From: a virus
Reading direction: 5' to 3' (one strand)
Length of the DNA stretch: 24,097 nucleotides
IMG/VR virus record: IMGVR_UViG_3300029319_000504
Location: 1 to 24,097 of that record
Shown here: piece by piece, positions 13,600 through 21,157 of the stretch
Position numbering within the stretch: the first letter of the stretch is position 1
Layout of the letters: every line of letters starts with the position of its first letter
The notes under the pieces: generated by a model
Databases searched by the model: none
What the model was told of the DNA's origin: nothing
What the model saw: only the letters and a program-made list of their open reading frames with translations
Program-made: the position numbers and the translations under genes

Positions 13600-16560
13600 A
13601 TGTCAATATCAAAATATAAGTTTGTATCACCAGGAGTTTTTGTTAATGAAATTGACGAAACACAACGTCCTGCAGTGACACCGGATCGAGGTCCGGTAAT
13701 TATTGGTCGAACTTCTCGCGGCCCTGGAATGAGGCCGACACAGGTTAATTCTTTTTCTGAATTTATTGAAACTTTCGGTAACCCTGTCCCCGGTGGGCGC
13801 GGTGGAGATGTTTGGAGAAATGGAAACTACACTTCACCCATGTATGCTACTTATGCAGCACAGGCTTGGCTAAGAAACGGCCGAACTTGTACGGTCATAC
13901 GCCTCCTTGGTGCTGAACATACTAATAAAACTACTGCCGGTAAGGCTGGTTTTGGTGATTATTCCAGAACTTCGCAAGGTGGTGGTAGTTATGGACTCTT
14001 TTTGATTGATTCTGGTTCGTCGACTCAAGAATTAACTGGAACATTGGCGGCAATATGGTATTTCCCCACAGGAAATGGTGGAATTAAGTTATCTGGTTCA
14101 ATTAGAGGTGCCGGCGGCACTACTGGTGTTAAGGTAGCGACAACTGGTTCTGCTGTGATGGTTGAGTCAGCCGAGGCTAATTATGGTTTCAAGGGCTTGA
14201 TTTGTTCTGGCACCACTGCTGATAAGCAAATTAACTTCAATTTTGATCCGGATTCTGATAGATACATTAGAAAAGTATTCAACACTAATCCGATTTTGAC
14301 AGATTCAACTATAACTGATTCTGCTAATTTAGAGAAATACTTTCTGGCCCACACGTTTGACAGAGCCGTTCGAGACACAGTGTCTGGAAGTGCTGCTGGT
14401 AGTTGTTATGGTTTCCTTTTAGGCTTGGGTGACTCTGGTGATGACGAATTCCAATCAGTTGAATTTTCTGACTTTAAGTTTGGCGGCCGCGCAGCAGAAA
14501 CCGGCTGGATTATTTCTCAGGACTTGAGAGGTTCTACAACCGCTAATTTCAATCCTGAGTCTACGAGTTATGTCACGAGGCTTTTCAAATTTAAAGGCCG
14601 AGACGTCGGAGGCTGGGACAATGCGAATCTTAAGATTTCTATTGCCAACATTAAAGCGTCTCCAAATGAAGATGTAGATCCATATGGTACGTTTGATGTT
14701 GAGATTCGCGATGCCAGAGATTCGGATCACGCTAAGCGAGTCCTTGAGCGATACACTGCCTGTAATTTGAATCCAAACTCACCGAACTTTATCGCAAGAA
14801 AGATAGGTAATGTTCACTTCTCTTGGGATGATAATGAGAGAAGATTTAGACAATATGGAGATTATCCAAATATTTCTAAGTTTGTTTGGGTCGACCTAGA
14901 TCCCGATGTTTCCCTGGGCCAGGCAAAGGCTGAATTGCTTCCTTTTGGTTTCCATGGTCCTCTGAGACCGAGCCCTTTCTGGCTTCGGGCAACCAACGAA
15001 ACTAGCGCTCTGACCGGTACGATGACGGAATTCCTCAGTTCTGGCACTGGCGGTGGAACTGCCGGCGCAACTTTTGCTACTTCAAGTGCAACTTCTCAAG
15101 GCAGTCACACTGAACACGGTTCGCGTATAACTGGCTCTCATGCAGCCCAGCTTTCTGGTGGTTTCTGCAGTGGTTTCGGAGCACTTGCAACTAGTTCCTT
15201 TATCTATCCGACGATTGCTCTTCGTAGTTCCTCTGCGGACGTGCAATTGGCCAACCCACGTATGGCTTACTTTGGATATGATTCTAGAAGGGCTGGTTCG
15301 GACGATCGATACGATCCTAGCAACAATGATATCCTACGTCCGCTTCCGGGTAACATTACATCAACGGGCACAGACGTGGAGCTTGGTTGTGTATTCACTC
15401 TTGATGATTTAAGAGTTGATGAGTTAATTTCCGGTAAGCTGGGTGTTGCTACATACGAGTCTGGCTCTAGATTGGCCGGAACCTCTGCTACTGCACTGAG
15501 TGGTAACTACAAGTGTATTATTGATGACCACGGATTCAATAAGTTCACCACACCGTTGTTTGGTGGATGGGACGGTGAAGATATCACCAAGTCAGATCCT
15601 TATGCTAACAACAATATTGGTAGCACTGAGCAAACCAGTTATGTTTATAATACTTGGAGAAGAGCAATTGATTCTTGCACAAATCCTGAAGAAGTTGATT
15701 TCAACTTGATGGTTGCTCCCGGTATGACGAACGAGTCTCTTAATGACTTGATGATTTCTGTTTGTGAGAATCGCGGAGATGCTTTGGCAATTACTGACTT
15801 GCCGGATGTTTATAAGCCCCCATACGAAAGTAATGCAAACAAAACATTCAGCGATCGTGTATCACAAACTGTGAATACTCATGTAACAAACTTTAAGAAC
15901 AGAAGAAAGAACTCTTCTTATGGAGCGACCTACTATCCTTGGGTTCAAATCCAAGATAGTCTCAATAACGCTGCAGTTTGGGTACCACCCTCTGTTGTTG
16001 TTCTCGGGACTTTCGCTTCTTCTGACCGAGTTGGCGAGCTTTGGTTCGCACCAGCCGGGTTTAACAGAGGTGGGTTGAGCAGAGGGTCTGCCGGCCTCAC
16101 GGTAACCAATGTTACCGAGAAGCTGACTTCTGAGCAGAGAGACAAGCTTTATGAGGTCAATATTAACCCGATTGCTTCTTTCCCGAACGAGGGTATTGTA
16201 GTCTTCGGCCAGAAGACGATGGATGCCACGACTTCGGCACTTAATCGAATTAATGTCCGGAGATTGCTCATCTTCCTTAAGAAGGAGATCTCCAGACTGG
16301 CAAATACAGTGCTGTTTGACCAAAATGTTGCTGCAACATGGTCTCGATTTAAGGGCTTGGTCCTGCCATTGCTGGAAAGTGTCAAGGTTCGGTTCGGTCT
16401 TGAAGATTTCAGAATGGTGTTGGATGAAACCACGACCACGCCGGACTTAATCGACAGAAACATTATGTATGCAAAGATTTTCCTTAAGCCTGCTCGCGCC
16501 ATTGAGTTTATCGCACTTGACTTCATTGTCACGGATAGCGGTGCTGCATTTGAGGATTAA
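13600..16560 (+). CDS. gp18: Contractile tail sheath protein, T4 gp18 family
   Basis: A 986-residue protein. The N-terminus S-P-G-V-F-V-N-E-I-D, then R-G-P-V-I-I-G-R-T-S-R-G-P and F-x-E-F-I-E-T-F-G-N-P is the standard opening of T4-like sheath proteins. The C-terminal 140 residues hold the conserved inner domain: G-I-V-V-F-G-Q-K-T-M, R-I-N-V-R-R-L-L-I-F-L-K-K-E-I, F-D-Q-N and a final A-R-A-I-E-F-I-A-L-D-F. These ends interlock neighbouring subunits and drive contraction. T4 gp18 has 659 residues; the additional 330 lie in the middle (about 110-720), where sheath proteins carry surface-exposed domains rich in G, S and T. AAGGAG precedes the ATG, and the tube gene follows after 51 bases. Confidence 0.97.
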   Translation: MSISKYKFVSPGVFVNEIDETQRPAVTPDRGPVIIGRTSRGPGMRPTQVNSFSEFIETFGNPVPGGRGGDVWRNGNYTSPMYATYAAQAWLRNGRTCTVIRLLGAEHTNKTTAGKAGFGDYSRTSQGGGSYGLFLIDSGSSTQELTGTLAAIWYFPTGNGGIKLSGSIRGAGGTTGVKVATTGSAVMVESAEANYGFKGLICSGTTADKQINFNFDPDSDRYIRKVFNTNPILTDSTITDSANLEKYFLAHTFDRAVRDTVSGSAAGSCYGFLLGLGDSGDDEFQSVEFSDFKFGGRAAETGWIISQDLRGSTTANFNPESTSYVTRLFKFKGRDVGGWDNANLKISIANIKASPNEDVDPYGTFDVEIRDARDSDHAKRVLERYTACNLNPNSPNFIARKIGNVHFSWDDNERRFRQYGDYPNISKFVWVDLDPDVSLGQAKAELLPFGFHGPLRPSPFWLRATNETSALTGTMTEFLSSGTGGGTAGATFATSSATSQGSHTEHGSRITGSHAAQLSGGFCSGFGALATSSFIYPTIALRSSSADVQLANPRMAYFGYDSRRAGSDDRYDPSNNDILRPLPGNITSTGTDVELGCVFTLDDLRVDELISGKLGVATYESGSRLAGTSATALSGNYKCIIDDHGFNKFTTPLFGGWDGEDITKSDPYANNNIGSTEQTSYVYNTWRRAIDSCTNPEEVDFNLMVAPGMTNESLNDLMISVCENRGDALAITDLPDVYKPPYESNANKTFSDRVSQTVNTHVTNFKNRRKNSSYGATYYPWVQIQDSLNNAAVWVPPSVVVLGTFASSDRVGELWFAPAGFNRGGLSRGSAGLTVTNVTEKLTSEQRDKLYEVNINPIASFPNEGIVVFGQKTMDATTSALNRINVRRLLIFLKKEISRLANTVLFDQNVAATWSRFKGLVLPLLESVKVRFGLEDFRMVLDETTTTPDLIDRNIMYAKIFLKPARAIEFIALDFIVTDSGAAFED

Positions 16561-16582
16561 AAATACAATTTTAGATTTAGTA

Positions 16583-16590
16583 ACTAATTA
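16583..16590 (+). promoter_or_regulatory. ACTANTTA motif (ACTAATTA) before the tube gene
   Basis: Lies 29 bases upstream of the tube ATG in the 51-base gap after the sheath gene. No terminator separates sheath and tube, so this would be an internal promoter. Confidence 0.48.
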
Positions 16591-16611
16591 GAGTAAAGGA
16601 GACAAGAGAAC

Positions 16612-17205
16612 ATGGCACAAGCACAATTTTGGGCAACACCCGGATTAGAACCTAAAAGAGCTTATAGGTGGCTTATGCGTTTTGCCAATAACGGTAGTGG
16701 CGATACAGCGAACATCGATGAGTGGTTTATAAAGAAGGTAACCAGACCTAGTTGGTCTTTGTCAGAGACCAAACATAATTTTCTGAATCATACCTTTTAT
16801 TACCCTGGCCGGATAGAATATGATGAGTTAAATGTGACTTTGGTCGATACAATTACTCCAAACGGTGCTGTTAACATGCAAAATCTTTTGATCGCTTCTG
16901 GTTACATCCCCCCGGATGCAGCCGCGAATCGAGGTGCTAATTATGCAACTATCTCCAAGGACGGCTGGGGCACCGGCGGTGCAGGACTGGCAAATGTTGA
17001 GATTGTCCAGCTTAATGAAATGGGCGATGCATTAGAGACATGGCAGTTGAAAAATACTTGGATCAAGACTTGTAAACTCAGTGAGTTGAGTTATGAAGAC
17101 GATGAATTAACAAATATCGAATTGACACTTAGATATGACTTTTTCAAAGTTGAGCAAAGCGATCTGGTCGCCCCGCGCCCCGCAACTTTAATTCGAGCGA
17201 AATAA
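16612..17205 (+). CDS. gp19: Tail tube protein, T4 gp19 family
   Basis: A 197-residue protein directly after the sheath gene, as in T4, where gp19 has 163 residues. Family features are the N-terminal P-K-R-A-Y-R-W-L-M-R-F strand, the I-K-K-V-T-R-P-S-W-S-L-S-E-T-K-H-N-F-L-N-H segment, Y-P-G-R-I-E-Y-D-E-L-N-V-T-L-V-D and the closing E-L-S-Y-E-D-D-E-L-T-N-I-E-L-T-L-R-Y-D. Tube proteins stack as hexameric rings inside the sheath and form the DNA channel. About 30 extra residues (Y-I-P-P-D-A-A to G-G-A-G-L-A) lie in the middle. AAAGGAG precedes the ATG. Confidence 0.94.
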   Translation: MAQAQFWATPGLEPKRAYRWLMRFANNGSGDTANIDEWFIKKVTRPSWSLSETKHNFLNHTFYYPGRIEYDELNVTLVDTITPNGAVNMQNLLIASGYIPPDAAANRGANYATISKDGWGTGGAGLANVEIVQLNEMGDALETWQLKNTWIKTCKLSELSYEDDELTNIELTLRYDFFKVEQSDLVAPRPATLIRAK

Positions 17206-17222
17206 TAAATAAGAGGTGAAAT

Positions 17223-18077
17223 GTGAGAAACAATCAAGACCGCCTAAGAGCGGTCACCGGGGGTGAAAGTCCCCCTGTCCAACAGCCGCAACAAGCGGAA
17301 CCACAACCATTACAATTCGTAACCCCAACAGAGTTCGTTGAGCTTCCTTCAAGGGGGAAGTTTTATCCTGAAGGGCACCCTTTGCACAATGTTGAAGTAA
17401 TAGAAATACGACACATGACAGCAAAGGATGAAGATATCCTTACGTCCAGTGCCTTGCTTAAAAAGGGATTGGCAATTGACAGGTTTCTTCAGAACATCAT
17501 TGTTGATCGATCAGTAAAGATTTCTGATTTATTGGTGGGTGACAAGAATGCTGTTATCTTTGCTGCTAGAATTAGTGGTTATGGTCCGCACTATGAGGCT
17601 AGTATCAGTTGTCCTAGTTGTGCTTCCACGGTACGTTTTAGCTTCGACTTAGAAGAGTGTGAAGTAATGCCTAGCGATGTGTATAAGGATTACGATGTAC
17701 AGTTAACAGACAAGGGAACTTTTATCATTCATGCTGATAGGACCAATCTTGATGTTGAGGTTCGACTGTTAACAGGCAAGGATGAAACCTTCCTGCTGCA
17801 ACAGGCAGAAAGAAAAAGAAAGAAGAAGATGCCAGAAACCAACTTAACTGATCAGCTTCGTAAAATTATTGTATCTGTTGGTGGCAATACAGACCCTAAC
17901 TATATTGAGTCTTTTATTGGGCATATGCCAGCAGCTGATTCCAGAAAGATACGAGGAATCTATCAGAAAATTGTACCTAATATCGATACGACACAGGACT
18001 TTGTGTGCTCTAGTTGTGGCCACGAAGGGGAGGTAAATGTGCCCTTTGGCGCAAACTTTTTTTGGCCTCAACAATGA
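17223..18077 (+). CDS. Baseplate hub / assembly protein, gp26-like, with two CxxC pairs
   Basis: A 284-residue protein starting at GTG, with GAGGTG four bases upstream. The N-terminus is Q/P-rich and low in complexity. The conserved part begins T-E-F-V-E-L-P-S-R-G-K-F-Y-P-E-G and R-H-M-T-A-K-D-E-D-I-L, the opening of the T4-like baseplate hub family related to gp26. It then has C-P-S-C (residues 130 and 133) and C-S-S-C-G (262 and 265), which could form one zinc ribbon. The C-terminus ends F-G-A-N-F-F-W-P-Q. It lies between tube and tape measure, the place of tail assembly chaperones in many phages. Three hairpins lie in codons 6-26, and a T7 run near the stop could allow +1 frameshifting into the next gene. 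Confidence 0.75.
   Translation: MRNNQDRLRAVTGGESPPVQQPQQAEPQPLQFVTPTEFVELPSRGKFYPEGHPLHNVEVIEIRHMTAKDEDILTSSALLKKGLAIDRFLQNIIVDRSVKISDLLVGDKNAVIFAARISGYGPHYEASISCPSCASTVRFSFDLEECEVMPSDVYKDYDVQLTDKGTFIIHADRTNLDVEVRLLTGKDETFLLQQAERKRKKKMPETNLTDQLRKIIVSVGGNTDPNYIESFIGHMPAADSRKIRGIYQKIVPNIDTTQDFVCSSCGHEGEVNVPFGANFFWPQQ
17238..17298 (+). promoter_or_regulatory. Three consecutive hairpins just inside the gp26-like gene
   Basis: H1 is GACCGC/GCGGTC with a 6-base loop (17238-17255). H2 is GGGGG/CCCCC around TGAAAGT (17259-17275). H3 is CCGC/GCGG around AACAA (17286-17298). The start codon overlaps an ATGTGA start-stop sequence at 17221. They may slow or regulate translation; no known riboswitch class is recognised. 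Confidence 0.45.
18057..18063 (+). other. T7 run, possible +1 frameshift site
   Basis: Codons in the gp26-like gene are TTT TTT TGG. A +1 slip on the T7 run gives TTT TTT GGC and stays open through the 55-residue gene to 18249. See the corresponding finding. Confidence 0.3.
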
Positions 18078-18081
18078 TTAT

Positions 18082-18249
18082 ATGGAGCAAGTTTATGAGC
18101 AATTCTTCTTGCTCAAACACCATGGGGGATGGAGCTTTATTGAAGCTTATAACCTCCCCGTTGGTTTAAGGAACTGGTTTATAAAGCGCTTAGCTAAACA
18201 GTTTGAGGACGAAAAAGAACAAGTCGAGAAAGCAAGAAAGAAAAGATAA
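18082..18249 (+). CDS. Small conserved-type tail protein (55 aa), possible assembly chaperone
   Basis: The ATG at 18082 lies four bases after the gp26-like stop; an ATG at 18037 in the same frame would overlap that gene by 41 bases and has no good ribosome binding site. The 55-residue product has an aromatic N-terminal half (Y-E-Q-F-F-L-L-K-H-H-G-G-W-S-F-I-E-A-Y-N-L-P), then L-R-N-W-F-I-K-R-L and a highly charged helix ending in K-K-R. Small proteins with this F-x-x-x-Y-N-L-P-x-x-x-R-x-W-F-I-x-R pattern occur between tube and tape measure genes in related phages. In many tailed phages that position encodes tail assembly chaperones, often made by frameshifting. The role is inferred from position. 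Confidence 0.65.
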   Translation: MEQVYEQFFLLKHHGGWSFIEAYNLPVGLRNWFIKRLAKQFEDEKEQVEKARKKR

Positions 18250-18271
18250 TTCTTTTTTAAACTATCATAAG

Positions 18272-18303
18272 AGGGGTCAGGACATATGTTCTGGCCCTTT
18301 TTT
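18272..18303 (+). terminator. Intrinsic terminator after the tube-hub unit
   Basis: A stem of about 12 bp with three G-U pairs (AGGGGTCAGGAC with GTTCTGGCCCTT) and an ATAT loop, followed by a T-rich run to 18303. An ACTANTTA motif starts 11 bases later. Confidence 0.85.
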
Positions 18304-18313
18304 GTATAACTTT

Positions 18314-18321
18314 ACTAATTA
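18314..18321 (+). promoter_or_regulatory. ACTANTTA motif (ACTAATTA) after fourth terminator
   Basis: Lies 26 bases upstream of the ATG at 18340 and 11 bases after the terminator. It would start the tape measure and baseplate unit. Confidence 0.52.
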
Positions 18322-18339
18322 CCGTTGGAGGATAATAAC

Positions 18340-18663
18340 ATGGATGATCTGACACCTATTGTCATTGATTTGGAAAAAGCAAAGGAAAAAGACTTAGATG
18401 AAAGTTTCCTAAGAATGTTTGGATGGGGCATCAAAAAGCTTCTAAAGGCAGTTTTGGGAGATGTATCGATACCAGTTAATCTCAAGGGAAACCCCTCTGA
18501 TGTTAAGTCCTTCCTAGGAGCCCTTGGAGCAGAAAAAAGTTATGTTCGCAATATCAAAGATTTTGGATTAAATAATCCGCGAACTTATAAAAGCAAATCT
18601 GCACTTAATAGAGCCGTCACAGGGTTCGAAAGAAAGACCGGGATTAAGTGGCCTTTCAAATAG
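18340..18663 (+). CDS. Unknown protein upstream of the tape measure gene (107 aa)
   Basis: The ATG at 18340 follows TGGAGG with good spacing; the in-frame TTG at 18325 would lie within that binding site and is rejected. The 107-residue protein has an acidic N-terminus (M-D-D-L-T-P-I-V-I-D-L-E-K-A-K-E), an amphipathic helix (F-L-R-M-F-G-W-G-I-K-K-L-L-K-A-V-L), a central strand region and a basic C-terminus ending F-E-R-K-T-G-I-K-W-P-F-K. I recall similar short proteins just before tape measure genes in marine phages, always without assigned function. Together with the 55-residue gene it fills the interval usually used by tail assembly factors, so a tape measure chaperone is a reasonable guess. 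Confidence 0.75.
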   Translation: MDDLTPIVIDLEKAKEKDLDESFLRMFGWGIKKLLKAVLGDVSIPVNLKGNPSDVKSFLGALGAEKSYVRNIKDFGLNNPRTYKSKSALNRAVTGFERKTGIKWPFK

Positions 18664-18676
18664 GAAAAAGCTATAA

Positions 18677-21157
18677 GTGGAAATCTTATTAACAGCATTA
18701 GCGATATTCGTTCTTACTCTTCTTGTTCCGGCACCTGCCCAGGAAACTGAGGAACAGCGCAGAATCCGTCGTGCCCGTGCGATTGAAAAAAGAGAGGATG
18801 CTCTGGAATTGGCTCGTATCGAGCGCGAAGCCGCCGAGCAAGAACTAGCCAGATCTGAAGAAGCAAAAGAATCGGCTCTCGAACTCGCGAGGGCGAAAAA
18901 GGATGAGCTTGATGCAGTCCTTGCGGTTAAACAAGCTGAAGCTGAGCTTGCAAAGGCTCGTGGCGAATACGGCCCACAACACATAAAAAATATTAAAGAT
19001 GCTACGGACGAACTAGAAAAGCATGCAGAAGTCCTAGATAAAGTTACCAAAGCAGAGAAAGCAGTAGAGTCAGCTGCTAAGGGACTTGCCAATGAGCTTG
19101 GAGGGATGCTTGGAGTCTCTGAAGATCTGGGAGATTCTCTAACAGGAAGCTTTATATTAGCGGCTCAAAATGCCGGCAGCCTTAGTGAAATTTTTAAAGA
19201 AGTCGATGATGCGTTCGGCAAGGTCTTTAGCGCTTCGAATATTTTGGCTTCTGGCCTCGCAAAACTTCAAGAAATGACGATCGGTGTGGCTTTGGCACAA
19301 GATCAGGCTATTTCTGGATTTATAAAAGCCACAGGCACCAGTGGTGCTTACACAGAGGCGATCACAGACGCATATTTTAATACAAGAACACTTGGTGTTG
19401 AGATGAATGAAGCTGCAGAAGCCGCCATGTCTCTTTATACCGAGTTTGCTGTTTTCACATCGCTTGGAAACGATATGAAGCAGATGTTGATAGAAAATGT
19501 TGCCGAGATGCAAGAATTTGGCATTGCCACATCGGACTCTGCAGCCGCACTGAATACCATGGTAATGGCCTTCGGTATGACTGTCAGAGAAGCTGATAGT
19601 ATGCAGATGGAGCTTATAAACACTGCAGAAGCTATGGGCATGCCCCCAGCACGAATGATGTCAGAATTGGCCAGAGTTGGCCCTGAATTGGCTGCGTGGG
19701 GTAGTAATGCAACAGAAGTCTTCGAGGGTCTTATGGAGGTTTCTCGACGCACCGGTATGGAAATGAGTAATCTGCTGGGCGTGGCAAACCAGTTTGACAC
19801 ATTCTATGGGGCAGCGGAGGCTGTTGGTCGCTTGAATTCATTATTAGGCGGCCCCTTTTTAAATGCTGTAGAATTAGTGAATATGGAACAAGATGAGATT
19901 ATCCGCACTTTACATGGTGTAATGGACGCAGCCGGCCTTAGCTTTGAAGCACTGGGGCGACACCAAAGACAAGCCTTTGCCACAGCTGCCGGCTTTAGTA
20001 GTGTCGCAGATGCTGCCGCTGTCTTTGGTGAAAACTTTGAACGCAATTTAGTATTGGCAGAGCAAGAAGCTGCTGCTGAAAGAGATCGAGCAGCCAGGGC
20101 AGAACAAGCAAAAAGTGTTTATGAGTCACTAGCTATTGCAGCCCAAACATTTGCCATATCGATGGGGCCAGTTGTTGAAGTGCTAAAGGAAGTCCTGATA
20201 GGTTTTGCCAGATTTGTTGATTTTTTCACAGGCTTGCCCATCGTTGGTGATCTTACATTATTTGCAATTGGACTCGCTTCGGTAGCCGGCGGCATCATGA
20301 TTCTTAAAGCCAGCATAGGTGGCTTGTTCGCTCCGTTGATAGCAATGGGGGCTTTTCTTAAAGCTAGTGTGCTCAGCATAAGAGAAAAGGGTTTTGCGGC
20401 AACCGTGGCTGCGAACTCCAATAGGGTTCTGGGCCAAACGGCCACAATCGCAGCAACCCAATTGAACGTTGAGACACAAGCAGTAAATACGCAAACGGCT
20501 GCTTTTGCCCGGCTCGGCCAACAAATTGATTTGCTGAATGTAAAACAGAAAGGCATCACCACGATGGGCCCGACCTCTTCTTTGCAGGGAGCGACCACCG
20601 CCACGCTCGGGTTCGGGGGGGCACTGAGGGGAGTCCTAGGCGTCGTAACAAGGTTTATTGCGCCACTTGCAATAGCTTTTACACTTTTCGAGGGAATAAG
20701 ATTCCTCATGGGAAGAGGGGCCGACGATACAAACACAGTCGGCGGTTCAGCCCGTTTGGCTGCCCAGGGGATGAGGGAATATGATCAAGCCACAAGAGAT
20801 GCGACCAGATCATCTCAACGGATGGTTGGTACATTCGCCGGATTACAAGATGGTTTCAGGGTCACTGCCACACAAGTTAACGAGACAAGAAAAATGACAG
20901 TGGCAACAACAGCCATCGTCGCTGATAGCACCGACATTTTGAGAAATAGTAAAGCCGCTTTAGAACTAGTTAGGACTGAAGATGCATCTATAGTTAGAAC
21001 ACTTGAGGGCCTTCAAAGAATCATGCTTAGGGGGAACGAGATACAAGAGAGAGGCAATCAAGGAGATCTCATTCTTAAGGTGAATGATAGAGAGCTTGCT
21101 CGCCATACAAAGGGTGTCATGAATAAAGCGTTGCGATTGCAAAGGGAGGCTATATAA
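18677..21157 (+). CDS. Tail tape measure protein
   Basis: An 826-residue, mostly helical, alanine-rich protein starting at GTG 13 bases after the previous stop. Order: a hydrophobic N-terminal segment (residues 3-20) ending P-A-P-A-Q, a charged coiled coil (about 23-130, repeated A/E/R/K heptads), a long helical middle rich in A, M and E, then hydrophobic stretches near 525-562 and 650-678 and a polar C-terminus. Those hydrophobic segments, the length and the place between tube and baseplate genes are typical of tape measures, which fix tail length and enter the cell envelope on ejection. At about 0.15 nm per residue, the expected tail would be near 125 nm. The signal-peptide-like N-terminus is unusual. 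Its stop overlaps the next start (TAATG). Confidence 0.87.
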   Translation: MEILLTALAIFVLTLLVPAPAQETEEQRRIRRARAIEKREDALELARIEREAAEQELARSEEAKESALELARAKKDELDAVLAVKQAEAELAKARGEYGPQHIKNIKDATDELEKHAEVLDKVTKAEKAVESAAKGLANELGGMLGVSEDLGDSLTGSFILAAQNAGSLSEIFKEVDDAFGKVFSASNILASGLAKLQEMTIGVALAQDQAISGFIKATGTSGAYTEAITDAYFNTRTLGVEMNEAAEAAMSLYTEFAVFTSLGNDMKQMLIENVAEMQEFGIATSDSAAALNTMVMAFGMTVREADSMQMELINTAEAMGMPPARMMSELARVGPELAAWGSNATEVFEGLMEVSRRTGMEMSNLLGVANQFDTFYGAAEAVGRLNSLLGGPFLNAVELVNMEQDEIIRTLHGVMDAAGLSFEALGRHQRQAFATAAGFSSVADAAAVFGENFERNLVLAEQEAAAERDRAARAEQAKSVYESLAIAAQTFAISMGPVVEVLKEVLIGFARFVDFFTGLPIVGDLTLFAIGLASVAGGIMILKASIGGLFAPLIAMGAFLKASVLSIREKGFAATVAANSNRVLGQTATIAATQLNVETQAVNTQTAAFARLGQQIDLLNVKQKGITTMGPTSSLQGATTATLGFGGALRGVLGVVTRFIAPLAIAFTLFEGIRFLMGRGADDTNTVGGSARLAAQGMREYDQATRDATRSSQRMVGTFAGLQDGFRVTATQVNETRKMTVATTAIVADSTDILRNSKAALELVRTEDASIVRTLEGLQRIMLRGNEIQERGNQGDLILKVNDRELARHTKGVMNKALRLQREAI

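Noticed and set aside
17806-17832. A/G-rich run encoding E-R-K-R-K-K-K as a slippery site
   Set aside because: It does not form a proper X-XXY-YYZ heptamer in frame, and the alternative frames close quickly; an ordinary basic patch explains it.
20119-20736. 205-codon open frame on the - strand inside the tape measure gene
   Set aside because: Alanine-, serine- and proline-rich antisense shadow of an alanine-rich coding sequence; the same holds for the 174-codon frame at 18568-19092.
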